DNA of 27,856 bases from Nitrospirota bacterium (GTDB lineage Bacteria; Nitrospirota; Thermodesulfovibrionia; Thermodesulfovibrionales; UBA6898), in the NCBI GenBank assembly GCA_029858145.1, contig JAOUFP010000002.1, forward strand, positions 1-27,856. Direction: 5' to 3'. The position numbers were made by a program, and so were the translations under genes. The notes beneath the pieces were generated by a model that searched no databases, was not told the DNA's origin, and was given only the letters and a program-made list of their open reading frames with translations. Shown here piece by piece: positions 7,501-14,399 of the stretch (positions within the stretch are counted from its first letter, which is position 1; each line of letters opens with the position of its first letter).

Positions 7501-8988
7501 ATGTCAAGGAAGGTTAAGATAAACGCGGCAGACAGGGATTTTTTCAGGAAGGTATCGGAAGCAGCCTTCACCAATCCGTTCGGGGAAGACAGGAACATAC
7601 TGGATCTGAAGATAGCCGGCAGCCGTGAGGAAAAGAACCGTCAGGACCTTATCTCCAGAGTCATCAGGAAAGTTGCCGACCGGGTGCGCGGACTTGATTC
7701 CGAAGGAAAAGCAGACATCCGCGCATATGAAGGCAATGACCTTGAACTGGTGCAGACCGTTTTTCTCTTTGACATCTTCCACCGGCATATCAATGACTTT
7801 GACAGTCTTATCCGTGAACAGCTGAGGACAGGCGACGCACCCTGCCCGGTGCCTTTTGCGGGGGACGGCCTCTCGGCGCTGACCAGGCGCGGATTCAGCG
7901 ATGAAAAAGCATTGAGGTTCTTTGCGATATTTTACCAGCTGAGGAGGGCTTTTTACTTTATCAATACCAGCCTCATCGGTCAGAGTCCTTCGATGAGGAC
8001 GCTGCGGATGCATCTGTGGAACAGCGTCTTCACCCATAACATCCGCTGGTATGATACCTATCTCTGGGACAGGATGGAGGATTTTTCCACCCTTCTGCTG
8101 GGTGAGACCGGAGCGGGAAAGGGAACCGTTGCAGCCTCGATAGGCCGCTCCGGCTTTATCCCGTTCGATCCGCGGAAAGGATGTTTTGCCGGAAGCTTCA
8201 CCCGTAATTTCATATCGCTCAACCTCTCTCAATATCACGAAGCACTCATTGAGTCTGAACTCTTCGGCCACAAAAAGGGCTCCTTTACCGGAGCGGTCGA
8301 AAACCATGAGGGGATATTCAGCCGCTGCACCCCTCACGGCTCCATATTCCTCGATGAAATAGGTGATATAAGCATCCCCATACAAATAAAGCTGCTTCAG
8401 ATTTTACAGGAGCGCACCTTCAGTCCGGTCGGCAGTCATGCGAAACTGCGCTTTCACGGCAGGGTAATCGCAGCGACCAACAGACCTCTTGACAGACTGA
8501 TGGAACAAGGGAAATTTCGTGACGACTTTTTCTACAGGCTCTGCTCCGATATCATAACCGTTCCAACTCTCCGCCAGAGGATACAGGAAGACCCGGAGGA
8601 ATTAAACGTGCTCCTGTCCCACCTCATTGAACGCCTGATCGGACATCCGAATGAAGAAGTGGTGAGCTTTGTGCGTGAAGCGATCAACCGCGACCTTGGC
8701 AGGAATTATCACTGGCGCGGAAATGTCAGGGAACTCGAACAGGCTATAAGGAGAATTTTGCTCACCCGCAATTACCGCGGAAATGTCAGGACGGAAAAAC
8801 CGGACCTGCGTGAAAGGCTGCTGAAAGGCCTTGATACGGGGTCACTCGATGCGGATGCAGTGGTCAGGGCTTATTGCTGCCTGCTCTATCAGAGGCATTT
8901 TACCTATGAGGAAGTCGCCCGCAGGACAGGGCTCGACCGCAGGACGGTAAAAAAGTATATCCTCATGGAAGAAGCCGGAAATTCCTAG
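7501..8988 (+). CDS. Sigma-54-dependent enhancer-binding transcriptional activator
   Basis: A 495-aa bacterial enhancer-binding protein. The AAA+ domain (about 175-415) has Walker A GETGAGKG (201-208), the sigma-54 contact loop as GSFTGA (260-265) rather than the usual GAFTGA, Walker B IFLDEIGD (282-289), the FRDDFFYRL segment (339-347) and sensor II WRGNVRELEQ (405-414). Between Walker A and the loop there is extra sequence (about 217-235) compared with NtrC-like proteins. A C-terminal helix-turn-helix lies at 467-487 (FTYEEVARRTGLDRRTVKKY). The N-terminal 1-165 is helical and matches no receiver, GAF or PAS pattern I recognise, and it lacks the receiver phospho-Asp signature. It diverges from the amidohydrolase operon, whose promoter is of -24/-12 type, and is the evident activator. 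There is no Shine-Dalgarno before ATG 7501 and the predicted -10 box ends 8 bp upstream, so leaderless translation is likely. Confidence 0.9.
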   Translation: MSRKVKINAADRDFFRKVSEAAFTNPFGEDRNILDLKIAGSREEKNRQDLISRVIRKVADRVRGLDSEGKADIRAYEGNDLELVQTVFLFDIFHRHINDFDSLIREQLRTGDAPCPVPFAGDGLSALTRRGFSDEKALRFFAIFYQLRRAFYFINTSLIGQSPSMRTLRMHLWNSVFTHNIRWYDTYLWDRMEDFSTLLLGETGAGKGTVAASIGRSGFIPFDPRKGCFAGSFTRNFISLNLSQYHEALIESELFGHKKGSFTGAVENHEGIFSRCTPHGSIFLDEIGDISIPIQIKLLQILQERTFSPVGSHAKLRFHGRVIAATNRPLDRLMEQGKFRDDFFYRLCSDIITVPTLRQRIQEDPEELNVLLSHLIERLIGHPNEEVVSFVREAINRDLGRNYHWRGNVRELEQAIRRILLTRNYRGNVRTEKPDLRERLLKGLDTGSLDADAVVRAYCCLLYQRHFTYEEVARRTGLDRRTVKKYILMEEAGNS

Positions 8989-8999
8989 CCCTGTTTCCT

Positions 9000-9047
9000 G
9001 AATAAAGAACAACGGAGAGAAGATGCCTTGCGGCTTCTCCTCTCCGT
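9000..9047 (-). terminator. Stem-loop terminator between convergent genes
   Basis: ACGGAGAG (9012-9019) pairs with CTCTCCGT (9040-9047), with inner GCC/GGC pairing around a TTGC loop. On the minus strand the stem is followed by a T-rich tract (TGTTCTTTATT), so it suits the end of the CMD gene. It may also stop transcription from the activator on the plus strand. Confidence 0.55.
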
Positions 9048-9071
9048 AAGAGTTCAAAGACCTGAAAATTA

Positions 9072-9389
9072 CTACTCCCGCTCTCTTATGACATCGTCAG
9101 CCCAGCTCATTGCAGCAGAAACCGTTGGGAAGCCGATGGTGCTCGACAGCAGGATGATCGCGTGATGTATCTCATCGGTGGTGGCCCCGGCTTCCAGTGC
9201 CCTTCTCACATGCGAATGCACGGAACCTTCAGAGCGTATGGCGGCAGCCCCGCCCAACTGGATCAACTGGGCTGTCTTTTCATCGAGGGGACCCGATGCC
9301 TTCGCGGCTTTGCCAAGGTTGTCAACCGCGGTGAAAAACTTCCTGAACCTTTTTCTGATGCTCACATACTGCTCCGGCAATTTGGCCAT
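9072..9389 (-). CDS. Carboxymuconolactone decarboxylase (CMD) family protein, cysteine-free
   Basis: A 105-aa single-domain CMD/AhpD-fold protein. ATG 9389 is chosen because AAGGAG lies just upstream; a longer frame to 9497 would run into the rubrerythrin gene. In AhpD-type members a CxxC pair four residues before a conserved His does the redox work. Here the matching segment is SEGSVHSH, with Ser at both cysteine positions, and the protein has no Cys at all. The helix after it (HVRRALEAGATTDEI) is a strong family match. It therefore cannot act as a thiol peroxidase; it resembles the original decarboxylase type or an unassigned subgroup. It follows rubrerythrin by 59 bp on the same strand and is followed by a terminator-like hairpin, so it is probably the last gene of that unit. 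Confidence 0.82.
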   Translation of the reverse strand: MAKLPEQYVSIRKRFRKFFTAVDNLGKAAKASGPLDEKTAQLIQLGGAAAIRSEGSVHSHVRRALEAGATTDEIHHAIILLSSTIGFPTVSAAMSWADDVIRERE

Positions 9390-9448
9390 GACCTTTCTCT
9401 CCTTGTCTGTGATGTATGACAGCTTCTCAGGCCCTCTCCGGGGGCTTT

Positions 9449-9943
9449 CTAAGCGACCTTCTTGAACGCCTGTTTCTTCGCGCCGCAAATCGGACATTCA
9501 TCGGGAGCCTCTCCCTCCACGGTATTGCCGCAGACCTGACAGACATAATAATCCACATCAGGATTGCTCCCCATGCCTGCGAGGGCCTTTTTATAGAGTT
9601 CTGCATGGATCTTCTCCACCTCATTGGCATAGACAAAACTTTTCATGGCCCCATTCAACGCCTCAGCCTTTGCGTCCTCTATCATGCCCGGATACATGTC
9701 CTTAAATTCAAAGGTTTCGCCGCTAATCGCCTCTTCAAGATTCTCTTTCGTACTCTTTATACCTTTTGCTTCTCTCAGGTGGTTGTGAGCATGCACCGTC
9801 TCGGCCTCGGCAGCCGCCCTGAACAATTTGGCTATCTGCTTAAACCCCTCAGCTTCCGCCTTTTTCGCGAAAGCAAGATATTTCCTGTTAGCCTGAGATT
9901 CCCCGGCAAACGCGTCCATCAGATTCTCATAAGTTTTTGACAT
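9449..9943 (-). CDS. rbr: Rubrerythrin
   Basis: A 164-aa cytoplasmic peroxide-scavenging protein. The four-helix diiron domain (1-125) has Glu/His ligand motifs at E15, E48xxH51, E94 or nearby, and E110xxH113. The C-terminal rubredoxin-like iron site has C135xxC138 and C150xxC153. By family knowledge it reduces hydrogen peroxide to water with electrons from rubredoxin or NADH-dependent reductases and is typical of anaerobes. The ATG follows a strong GAGGAGG. It lies between a peroxiredoxin and a CMD protein in a cluster headed by a PerR-type regulator, which fits peroxide-responsive expression. The length is slightly shorter than the classical 190-residue form, as in many compact rubrerythrins. 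Confidence 0.95.
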   Translation of the reverse strand: MSKTYENLMDAFAGESQANRKYLAFAKKAEAEGFKQIAKLFRAAAEAETVHAHNHLREAKGIKSTKENLEEAISGETFEFKDMYPGMIEDAKAEALNGAMKSFVYANEVEKIHAELYKKALAGMGSNPDVDYYVCQVCGNTVEGEAPDECPICGAKKQAFKKVA

Positions 9944-9970
9944 ACTGCATCCTCCTCATTGTTGTTATAT

Positions 9971-9989
9971 CGCTTACTCCTGATAAGCG
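9971..9989. repeat. Inverted repeat upstream of rubrerythrin
   Basis: CGCTTA, 7 nt, TAAGCG lies 28-46 bp upstream of the rbr start codon. It could be an operator or a leader hairpin; it does not resemble a PerR box. No clear -35/-10 pair was found around it. Confidence 0.35.
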
Positions 9990-10022
9990 CATATAATCCA
10001 TCAAGTTCGCAGATACCCCCCG

Positions 10023-10055
10023 CCCCCTCATAGCTTAAGAGGGGGTTGGGTTTGT
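10023..10055 (+). terminator. Terminator-like hairpin in the prx-rbr spacer, oriented plus
   Basis: CCCCCTC (10023-10029) pairs with GAGGGGG (10039-10045) around a 9-nt loop and is followed on the plus strand by TTGGGTTTGTT. There is no plus-strand gene to terminate. On the minus strand the hairpin still follows the peroxiredoxin stop but lacks a T-run. Confidence 0.35.
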
Positions 10056-10107
10056 TATTTAAATCAATGTCATCATACTTCTGCTATCCCTCGTTAGCTG
10101 ATGGACT

Positions 10108-10719
10108 TTACCGCATGGCTTCAAAGACTTTGCCGACCATCCCGGCGGAAGGGGTCAGTGTTTTATCGCCTTCCTTCTGCCATGTCGGGGGACACGCTTC
10201 ACCCACATTCGCCGCAAGGTGCTGGTTCGCCCTGACCTTTCTCAATAATTCATCAATATTCCTTCCGAGATTATAGTAATTCACCTCGGAATTATAGAGC
10301 TTGCCTTCAGGGCTTATGATAAATGCCCCCCTCAGTGCCAGGCCCGTCTGTTCGTCATAGATCCCAAACATCTTCGATACCTTTCCTGTCGGATCAGAAC
10401 CCATTGTGTATCTGACCTTCCCGAGCATTTTTTCATCCCTTTGCCATGCAAGATGGACAAACTTGGTATCGGTACTGACGGTAACAATCTCAGCACCAAT
10501 CTCATTGAATTTATCATGCCGCTCTGCCAGAGCAGCAAACTCGGTCGCTCAGACAAAGGTAAAATCAGCGGGATAAAAAAACAGTATCGTCCATTTTTTT
10601 GCTGCCTTCAGGGCTTCAAGGCTCACCTCACCAAAATCACCCTTTGAAGGCTCATACGTCTCCATCTTAAAGTCAGGCACATTTTCGCCGACCCTGATTC
10701 CGCAACAATCTGCACTCAT
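10108..10719 (-). CDS. Typical 2-Cys peroxiredoxin with in-frame UGA (selenocysteine) at the peroxidatic position
   Basis: The frame from ATG 10719 (RBS AAAGGGGG) to TAA 10108 encodes 203 residues if the single in-frame UGA (10551-10549, codon 57) is read through. Flanking residues read PADFTFV-U-ATEF, where the family has DFTFVC(P/A)TE, so UGA sits exactly on the peroxidatic Cys. The resolving Cys of typical 2-Cys peroxiredoxins is present in GEACPPTW (C176), and the reading frame and AhpC/Prx1-type motifs continue intact on both sides. A hairpin with a GG loop starts 12 nt after the UGA. It would reduce peroxides with a selenolate and be recycled by thioredoxin-like donors. It lies in the PerR-headed defence cluster. 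A point-mutated pseudogene is the alternative, but placement and hairpin favour selenocysteine. Automated calling would split it at the UGA. Confidence 0.85.
10518..10536 (-). promoter_or_regulatory. Putative bacterial SECIS hairpin
   Basis: On the sense (minus) strand GCTGCTCT pairs with AGAGCGGC (8 bp including one U-G wobble) around GGC; opening the top pair gives a UGGCA loop. The loop GG is 20 nt after the UGA, inside the usual 16-37 nt range for SelB-dependent elements. The sequence lies within the peroxiredoxin coding region. Confidence 0.6.
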
Positions 10720-10773
10720 ATTAAATCCCCCTTTTTCCCTTTTTATTCTTTCACAAATCAGGTCGTCTGTAAA

Positions 10774-10953
10774 TCAGTGAATAATATTTTCTTTTTTAAA
10801 CACTTGATGCCCGCAGTAAAAACACGATGTCAGATACTCATCAGACCACAGCTCGATTTCGCCCCCGCATTTCGGACAGGTGATGAATTCCGGAACCGGC
10901 GTAATTTTTACACTGCACGGACTTTTCTCGTTATGCTTCATATTATTTTTCAT
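10774..10953 (-). CDS. Small zinc-ribbon protein
   Basis: A 59-aa protein with one CPKC...CFYC zinc-ribbon pair in its C-terminal half and a charged N-terminus. ATG 10953 is preferred over an upstream ATG (10974) because GGAGG precedes it at proper spacing. The start overlaps the end of the 144-aa gene upstream by 11 bp, so the two are translationally coupled. The peroxiredoxin begins 54 bp downstream. Function is unknown. Tiny zinc ribbons like this may bind metal or act as accessory or regulatory proteins, but nothing in the sequence decides this. Confidence 0.7.
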   Translation of the reverse strand: MKNNMKHNEKSPCSVKITPVPEFITCPKCGGEIELWSDEYLTSCFYCGHQVFKKENIIH

Positions 10954-11377
10954 TTGCTTTCCTCCATCCTTCATGAGCGAGCCGTTCCATCCTTTCTACA
11001 CCCCATTTTTTGAACTCCTCAAGATACTTCTTGGGATTTATCTTCGCCAGCTTCACCAGTTCCTCACGTTCTCTGGCAGAATCGATGTGGTCTGATGGAT
11101 AGACACCTCTCCAGGTACAATACCCTTCATCAAACAACCGTTCAGGACTCATCTCTCCTTTCGGCAGTTTATGCACCATAAACCGCGCCACATCCATATC
11201 ATATTTTATAATCCACCCGTTGTCTATCAGCATCGTTTCAGGATCAAAAACAGTGTCACCTGAGCATGACGGACAATACAGTTTATCAATTACCTCAACC
11301 GGCAGAATATTGTCTTTAAAATTGAAACTCGCGGTGTTGCTCCCGCATCTGCACGTTATTTTATGATCAACACACAT
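10943..11377 (-). CDS. Conserved hypothetical protein with N-terminal cysteine pairs
   Basis: A 144-aa protein preceded by a clear AAGGAGG. The N-terminus carries CxC (C9, C11) and later CPSC (about 35-38), a likely treble-clef or ribbon metal site. The middle has a DNGWIIKYDMDVARFMVHKL segment, and the C-terminus is a charged helix (LVKLAKINPKKYLEEFKKWG). No transmembrane segment or signal peptide is present. I do not recognise a characterised family. It lies 14 bp after perR and overlaps the zinc-ribbon gene, so it belongs to the same transcription unit as the peroxide regulator and peroxiredoxin. A redox- or metal-linked role is inferred from that context only. Confidence 0.75.
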   Translation of the reverse strand: MCVDHKITCRCGSNTASFNFKDNILPVEVIDKLYCPSCSGDTVFDPETMLIDNGWIIKYDMDVARFMVHKLPKGEMSPERLFDEGYCTWRGVYPSDHIDSAREREELVKLAKINPKKYLEEFKKWGVERMERLAHEGWRKANEK

Positions 11378-11391
11378 TGTAACCTCCTTAT

Positions 11392-11796
11392 TTATGTTGC
11401 TCTCTGCTGTTTACATTCAGGGCATACCCCATAAAACTCGATATGATTTCCGGTAATTTCAAAACCACCCCGAAGATGTTCAGGGATCTGGAGCATATAC
11501 TCAGTAGGTATATCAATTATTTTCTTGCATACCTTACAGATAAGATGATGATGTGGATGTATATTGGGATCATACCGTCTTTTATCAGCATCGATCGTAA
11601 GTTCAAGCAGGTATCCCCTGTCCCTCAGGGCCGCAAGCGTGTTGTATACAGTGGCAAACGACATGGTCGGAAACTTTTTCGATACATTGCTATAGACGGT
11701 TTCTGCTGACGGATGCTCCTTGTTGTTCTCAAGATATTCAAGGACAGCAATCCGTTGAGGGGTCAACTTAAAACCTATGTCTCTGTATTTTTTCAT
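11392..11796 (-). CDS. perR: Fur-family peroxide regulator, PerR type
   Basis: A 134-aa Fur-family repressor. The winged-helix DNA-binding part has the recognition segment MSFATVYNTL (45-54). Structural zinc cysteines are C87xxC90 and C125xxC128. The regulatory metal set matches PerR rather than Fur: H28, D76, H82, H84 and D95, with Asp at both acidic positions by analogy with Bacillus PerR D85 and D104. In PerR, iron-catalysed oxidation of the His ligands releases DNA. ATG 11796 is chosen; a longer frame begins at 11814 next to the operator. A PerR-box sequence lies directly upstream, so autorepression is likely. It heads the cluster with peroxiredoxin and rubrerythrin and diverges from cydAB. 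Ligand assignment is by eye, not alignment. Confidence 0.85.
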   Translation of the reverse strand: MKKYRDIGFKLTPQRIAVLEYLENNKEHPSAETVYSNVSKKFPTMSFATVYNTLAALRDRGYLLELTIDADKRRYDPNIHPHHHLICKVCKKIIDIPTEYMLQIPEHLRGGFEITGNHIEFYGVCPECKQQRAT

Positions 11797-11814
11797 GGTC
11801 ACCACCCTTTCCAA

Positions 11815-11829
11815 TTATAATTATTATTA
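11815..11829. promoter_or_regulatory. PerR box between perR and cydA
   Basis: TTATAAT-T-ATTATTA matches the PerR consensus TTATAATnATTATAA at 13 of 14 defined positions. It overlaps the likely -10 region of perR, as expected for autorepression. Its distance to the cydA promoter would also allow an effect there. Confidence 0.68.
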
Positions 11830-11851
11830 TCTAGAACTCTTTTTTTGTCAA
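11823..11851 (-). promoter_or_regulatory. perR promoter
   Basis: On the minus strand TTGACA (11851-11846), 17-bp spacer, AATAAT (11828-11823). The -10 box lies inside the PerR box. Confidence 0.5.
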
Positions 11852-11868
11852 TAGCATATCAATACTCC

Positions 11869-11897
11869 TTGACAAACCCTTTATTTAGGAATAATTT
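11869..11897 (+). promoter_or_regulatory. cydAB promoter
   Basis: TTGACA at 11869-11874, followed by AATAAT at 11890-11895 (15-bp spacer) or TAATTT at 11892-11897 (17-bp spacer). The -35 box is consensus; the -10 is ambiguous. It is back to back with the perR promoter. Confidence 0.45.
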
Positions 11898-11926
11898 TAT
11901 CTTAAGCAAAACTTTTGGGAGGTATT

Positions 11927-13279
11927 ATGGACACTTTAGCTCTCAGCAGACTGCAGTTCGCAGTGACTGCCATGTTTCATTTCATCTTTGTACCCCTCAC
12001 GCTCGGCCTCTCCATTCTGATAGCCTATATGGAAAGCCGTTACGTAAACACCGGCAATGAGATATATTTGAAAATGACAAAATTCTGGGGCAAGCTTTTC
12101 CTTATCAACTTCGCACTCGGTATCGTCACCGGAATCACCATGGAATTCCAGTTCGGCATGAACTGGGCTGAATACTCCAAATATGTCGGTGATATTTTCG
12201 GGGCGCCGCTTGCCATTGAAGCAACTATGGCATTCTTCCTCGAATCGACTTTTATCGGATTGTGGATATTCGGCTGGAACAGGATTTCAAAAAAAGTACA
12301 TGCTCTTTCAATATGGCTCGTGGCAGTCGCGACAAACCTGTCGGCGTTATGGATTCTTCTCGCCAACGGGTGGATGCAGAAGCCTGTAGGCTATGTTCTC
12401 AGAAACAACAGGGCCGAGATGGTGGACTTCGGGGCGATGCTTACGAACAGTTACGGCTGGCTTAAGTTTTTTCATACGATCTTCTCCGGGTACGTTATCG
12501 CCGCGTTTTTCGTAATGGGAATATCAGCTTATCATCTTCTGAAAAAGAGCAACGCGGTATTTTTTAAAAAGTCCTTCAGGATTGCAGCAACATTCGGCCT
12601 CGTAAGTTCCCTGCTCGTTTTTCTTGTGGGTGATTTCCACGCAGCGGAAGTGGCGCACACCCAACCGACAAAATTCGCTGCCATGGAGTCTGTGTGGGAA
12701 ACGCAAAAGTCAGTGCCATACAACCTCATGGTCATTCCCGATATAAAGAATGAAACGAACATCGTAGAAACGGCAGGCATCCCCGGTCTGTTGAGTTTTC
12801 TCGCCTTTCACGACAGCAGCGCGGAGGTGGTCGGACTGAAGGCATTCCCGAAAGAAGACAGACCTCCTGTCCTTCCGACGTTTCTGAGCTTTAGAGGGAT
12901 GGCAGCCCTCGGCATGCTCTTCATGCTCCTTACGCTGGTTGCATTCATCCTTTCTCTGACAAACAGGCTCGAATCAAGCACAATTTTTCTCAGAATCATC
13001 CTCTACTCTCTGCCGCTCCCCTACATCGCGGCTCAACTGGGTTGGATCGTAGCCGAAGTCGGCCGTCAACCGTGGATTGTCTATAACGTCCTGAGGACGT
13101 CCGAGGCGGTATCGAAATCCATTACGCCGCTGCAGGTATGGGGCTCCCTGCTGGGGTTTACCCTTCTCTACGGCGCGCTTGCACTTGTGGATATCTATCT
13201 GTTAACCAGATTCGCGAAGAAGGGCCCTGATGAAGACGTGTCTTCACTCATAGGCCCCGCAAAAAGTCAGGAGGCGTAA
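11927..13279 (+). CDS. cydA: Cytochrome bd ubiquinol oxidase subunit I
   Basis: A 450-aa inner-membrane haem subunit that oxidises quinol and reduces oxygen to water. By analogy with E. coli CydA, haem ligands are visible as H18 (MFHFIFVPLTLG), H183 (FFHTIF) and a Met near 325 (SFRGMAALGM). Conserved acids E98 and E106 and the quinol-site motifs QPTKFAAMES and GRQPWIVYN are intact. At 450 residues it has the short Q-loop form. ATG 11927 is used because GGGAGG lies 5-10 nt upstream; a TTG at 11915 is unlikely. cydB follows after 1 bp. High-affinity bd oxidases remove oxygen in anaerobes and microaerophiles, which fits the divergent perR and the neighbouring peroxide-defence genes. Confidence 0.97.
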   Translation: MDTLALSRLQFAVTAMFHFIFVPLTLGLSILIAYMESRYVNTGNEIYLKMTKFWGKLFLINFALGIVTGITMEFQFGMNWAEYSKYVGDIFGAPLAIEATMAFFLESTFIGLWIFGWNRISKKVHALSIWLVAVATNLSALWILLANGWMQKPVGYVLRNNRAEMVDFGAMLTNSYGWLKFFHTIFSGYVIAAFFVMGISAYHLLKKSNAVFFKKSFRIAATFGLVSSLLVFLVGDFHAAEVAHTQPTKFAAMESVWETQKSVPYNLMVIPDIKNETNIVETAGIPGLLSFLAFHDSSAEVVGLKAFPKEDRPPVLPTFLSFRGMAALGMLFMLLTLVAFILSLTNRLESSTIFLRIILYSLPLPYIAAQLGWIVAEVGRQPWIVYNVLRTSEAVSKSITPLQVWGSLLGFTLLYGALALVDIYLLTRFAKKGPDEDVSSLIGPAKSQEA

Positions 13280-13280
13280 C

Positions 13281-14306
13281 ATGGAATTCCAGATTATATG
13301 GTTCATTCTCTGGAGTGTACTCTGGGCCGTCTATTTCATGCTCGACGGGTTTGATTTCGGAGCAGGCATACTGCTCAACTTTCTCGGCAAAAATGAGAAG
13401 GAAAAAAGGACGATCGTTGCTTCCATCGGCCCTGTCTGGAACGGAAACGAAGTGTGGCTTATCACTGCGGGAGGTGCAACGTTTGCGGCGTTTCCCACGA
13501 CGTATGCCCTGATGTTCAGCTATCTCTATACAGCTCTTCTGATTATTCTCTTTTCCCTTATCTTAAGAGGCGTAGCTCTTGAATTCAGAGGATTGTCCTC
13601 AGGCGAAAGATGGAGAAAGAACTGGGACCGGGCACTCTTTGCCGGAAGCTTCATCCCTTCCCTGCTCTTCGGCGTCGCCTTCGGGAATATATTCCAGGGA
13701 CTTCCGATGGACGCAAAGGGCTACCACGGTTCGCTCCTCACCCTGCTCAACCCCTACGGATTGATTAACGGACTGTTTTTTGTTCTCCTTTTCATTGTCC
13801 ACGGCTCATTATGGATTTCCGTTAAAACAGAGGGTGATATGGCAGTCCGCGCGTCCCGCCTGTCGGGCAGGGCATGGTTCGTTCTTCTCGTCATCGCTGT
13901 TTCATTCCTCGTCTTCACCGCTTTTGCCACAAACCTTTACACAAATTATCTTCATAACTTTATATTGTTCCTTTTCCCGATTCTTGCGGTCCTCTCTCTT
14001 CTCGGAATAAAGCTCTTTCTGACGCTGGACAGGAATCTTGCCGCTTTTTACGCATCCTGTATTACTATCGTGATGGTATTCTTCACCGGTGTAATCGGAC
14101 TTTTTCCCAACCTCGTTCCATCAAGCATCAATCCCGATTACAGTCTGACTATATATAATTCTTCCTCCAGCATATACACCCTCAAGATAATGACGCTTGT
14201 GGCACTTATCTTTATTCCCATTGTAATTGCCTATCAGATATGGAGCTACAGAGTTTTCGGAAGCAGACTTTCCCCTGACGCGGCAGGAGAAGAGGGACAT
14301 TATTAA
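13281..14306 (+). CDS. cydB: Cytochrome bd ubiquinol oxidase subunit II
   Basis: A 341-aa multi-pass membrane partner of CydA. The N-terminal signature WAVYFMLDGFDFGAGI and the WNGNEVWLITAGGATFAAFP segment are characteristic of CydB, followed by six or more further helices. It starts after AGGAGG with only 1 bp between it and cydA, so the two form an operon. No cydX- or cydCD-like gene follows in the window; the next plus-strand feature is a terminator-like hairpin. Confidence 0.96.
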   Translation: MEFQIIWFILWSVLWAVYFMLDGFDFGAGILLNFLGKNEKEKRTIVASIGPVWNGNEVWLITAGGATFAAFPTTYALMFSYLYTALLIILFSLILRGVALEFRGLSSGERWRKNWDRALFAGSFIPSLLFGVAFGNIFQGLPMDAKGYHGSLLTLLNPYGLINGLFFVLLFIVHGSLWISVKTEGDMAVRASRLSGRAWFVLLVIAVSFLVFTAFATNLYTNYLHNFILFLFPILAVLSLLGIKLFLTLDRNLAAFYASCITIVMVFFTGVIGLFPNLVPSSINPDYSLTIYNSSSSIYTLKIMTLVALIFIPIVIAYQIWSYRVFGSRLSPDAAGEEGHY

Positions 14307-14399
14307 TCCGGAAGCCGCATTGAAAACTCCCGTGGCAAAATCGCAGAGAGTCTGAAAACTGAGTAGAACCTATCTCAAAATCGTTTCTCGGTTCAAGGC

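Noticed and set aside
7504..8385. Long open frame antisense to the activator (293 codons)
   Set aside because: No family resemblance or ribosome binding site; it mirrors the strong AAA+ coding frame on the other strand.
9390..9497. N-terminal extension of the CMD protein
   Set aside because: It would overlap the rubrerythrin coding region; ATG 9389 has a good Shine-Dalgarno and the family length.
10108..10556. Peroxiredoxin as a pseudogene made of two fragments
   Set aside because: The only interruption is one UGA precisely at the catalytic Cys codon, the frame does not shift, and a SECIS-like hairpin follows.
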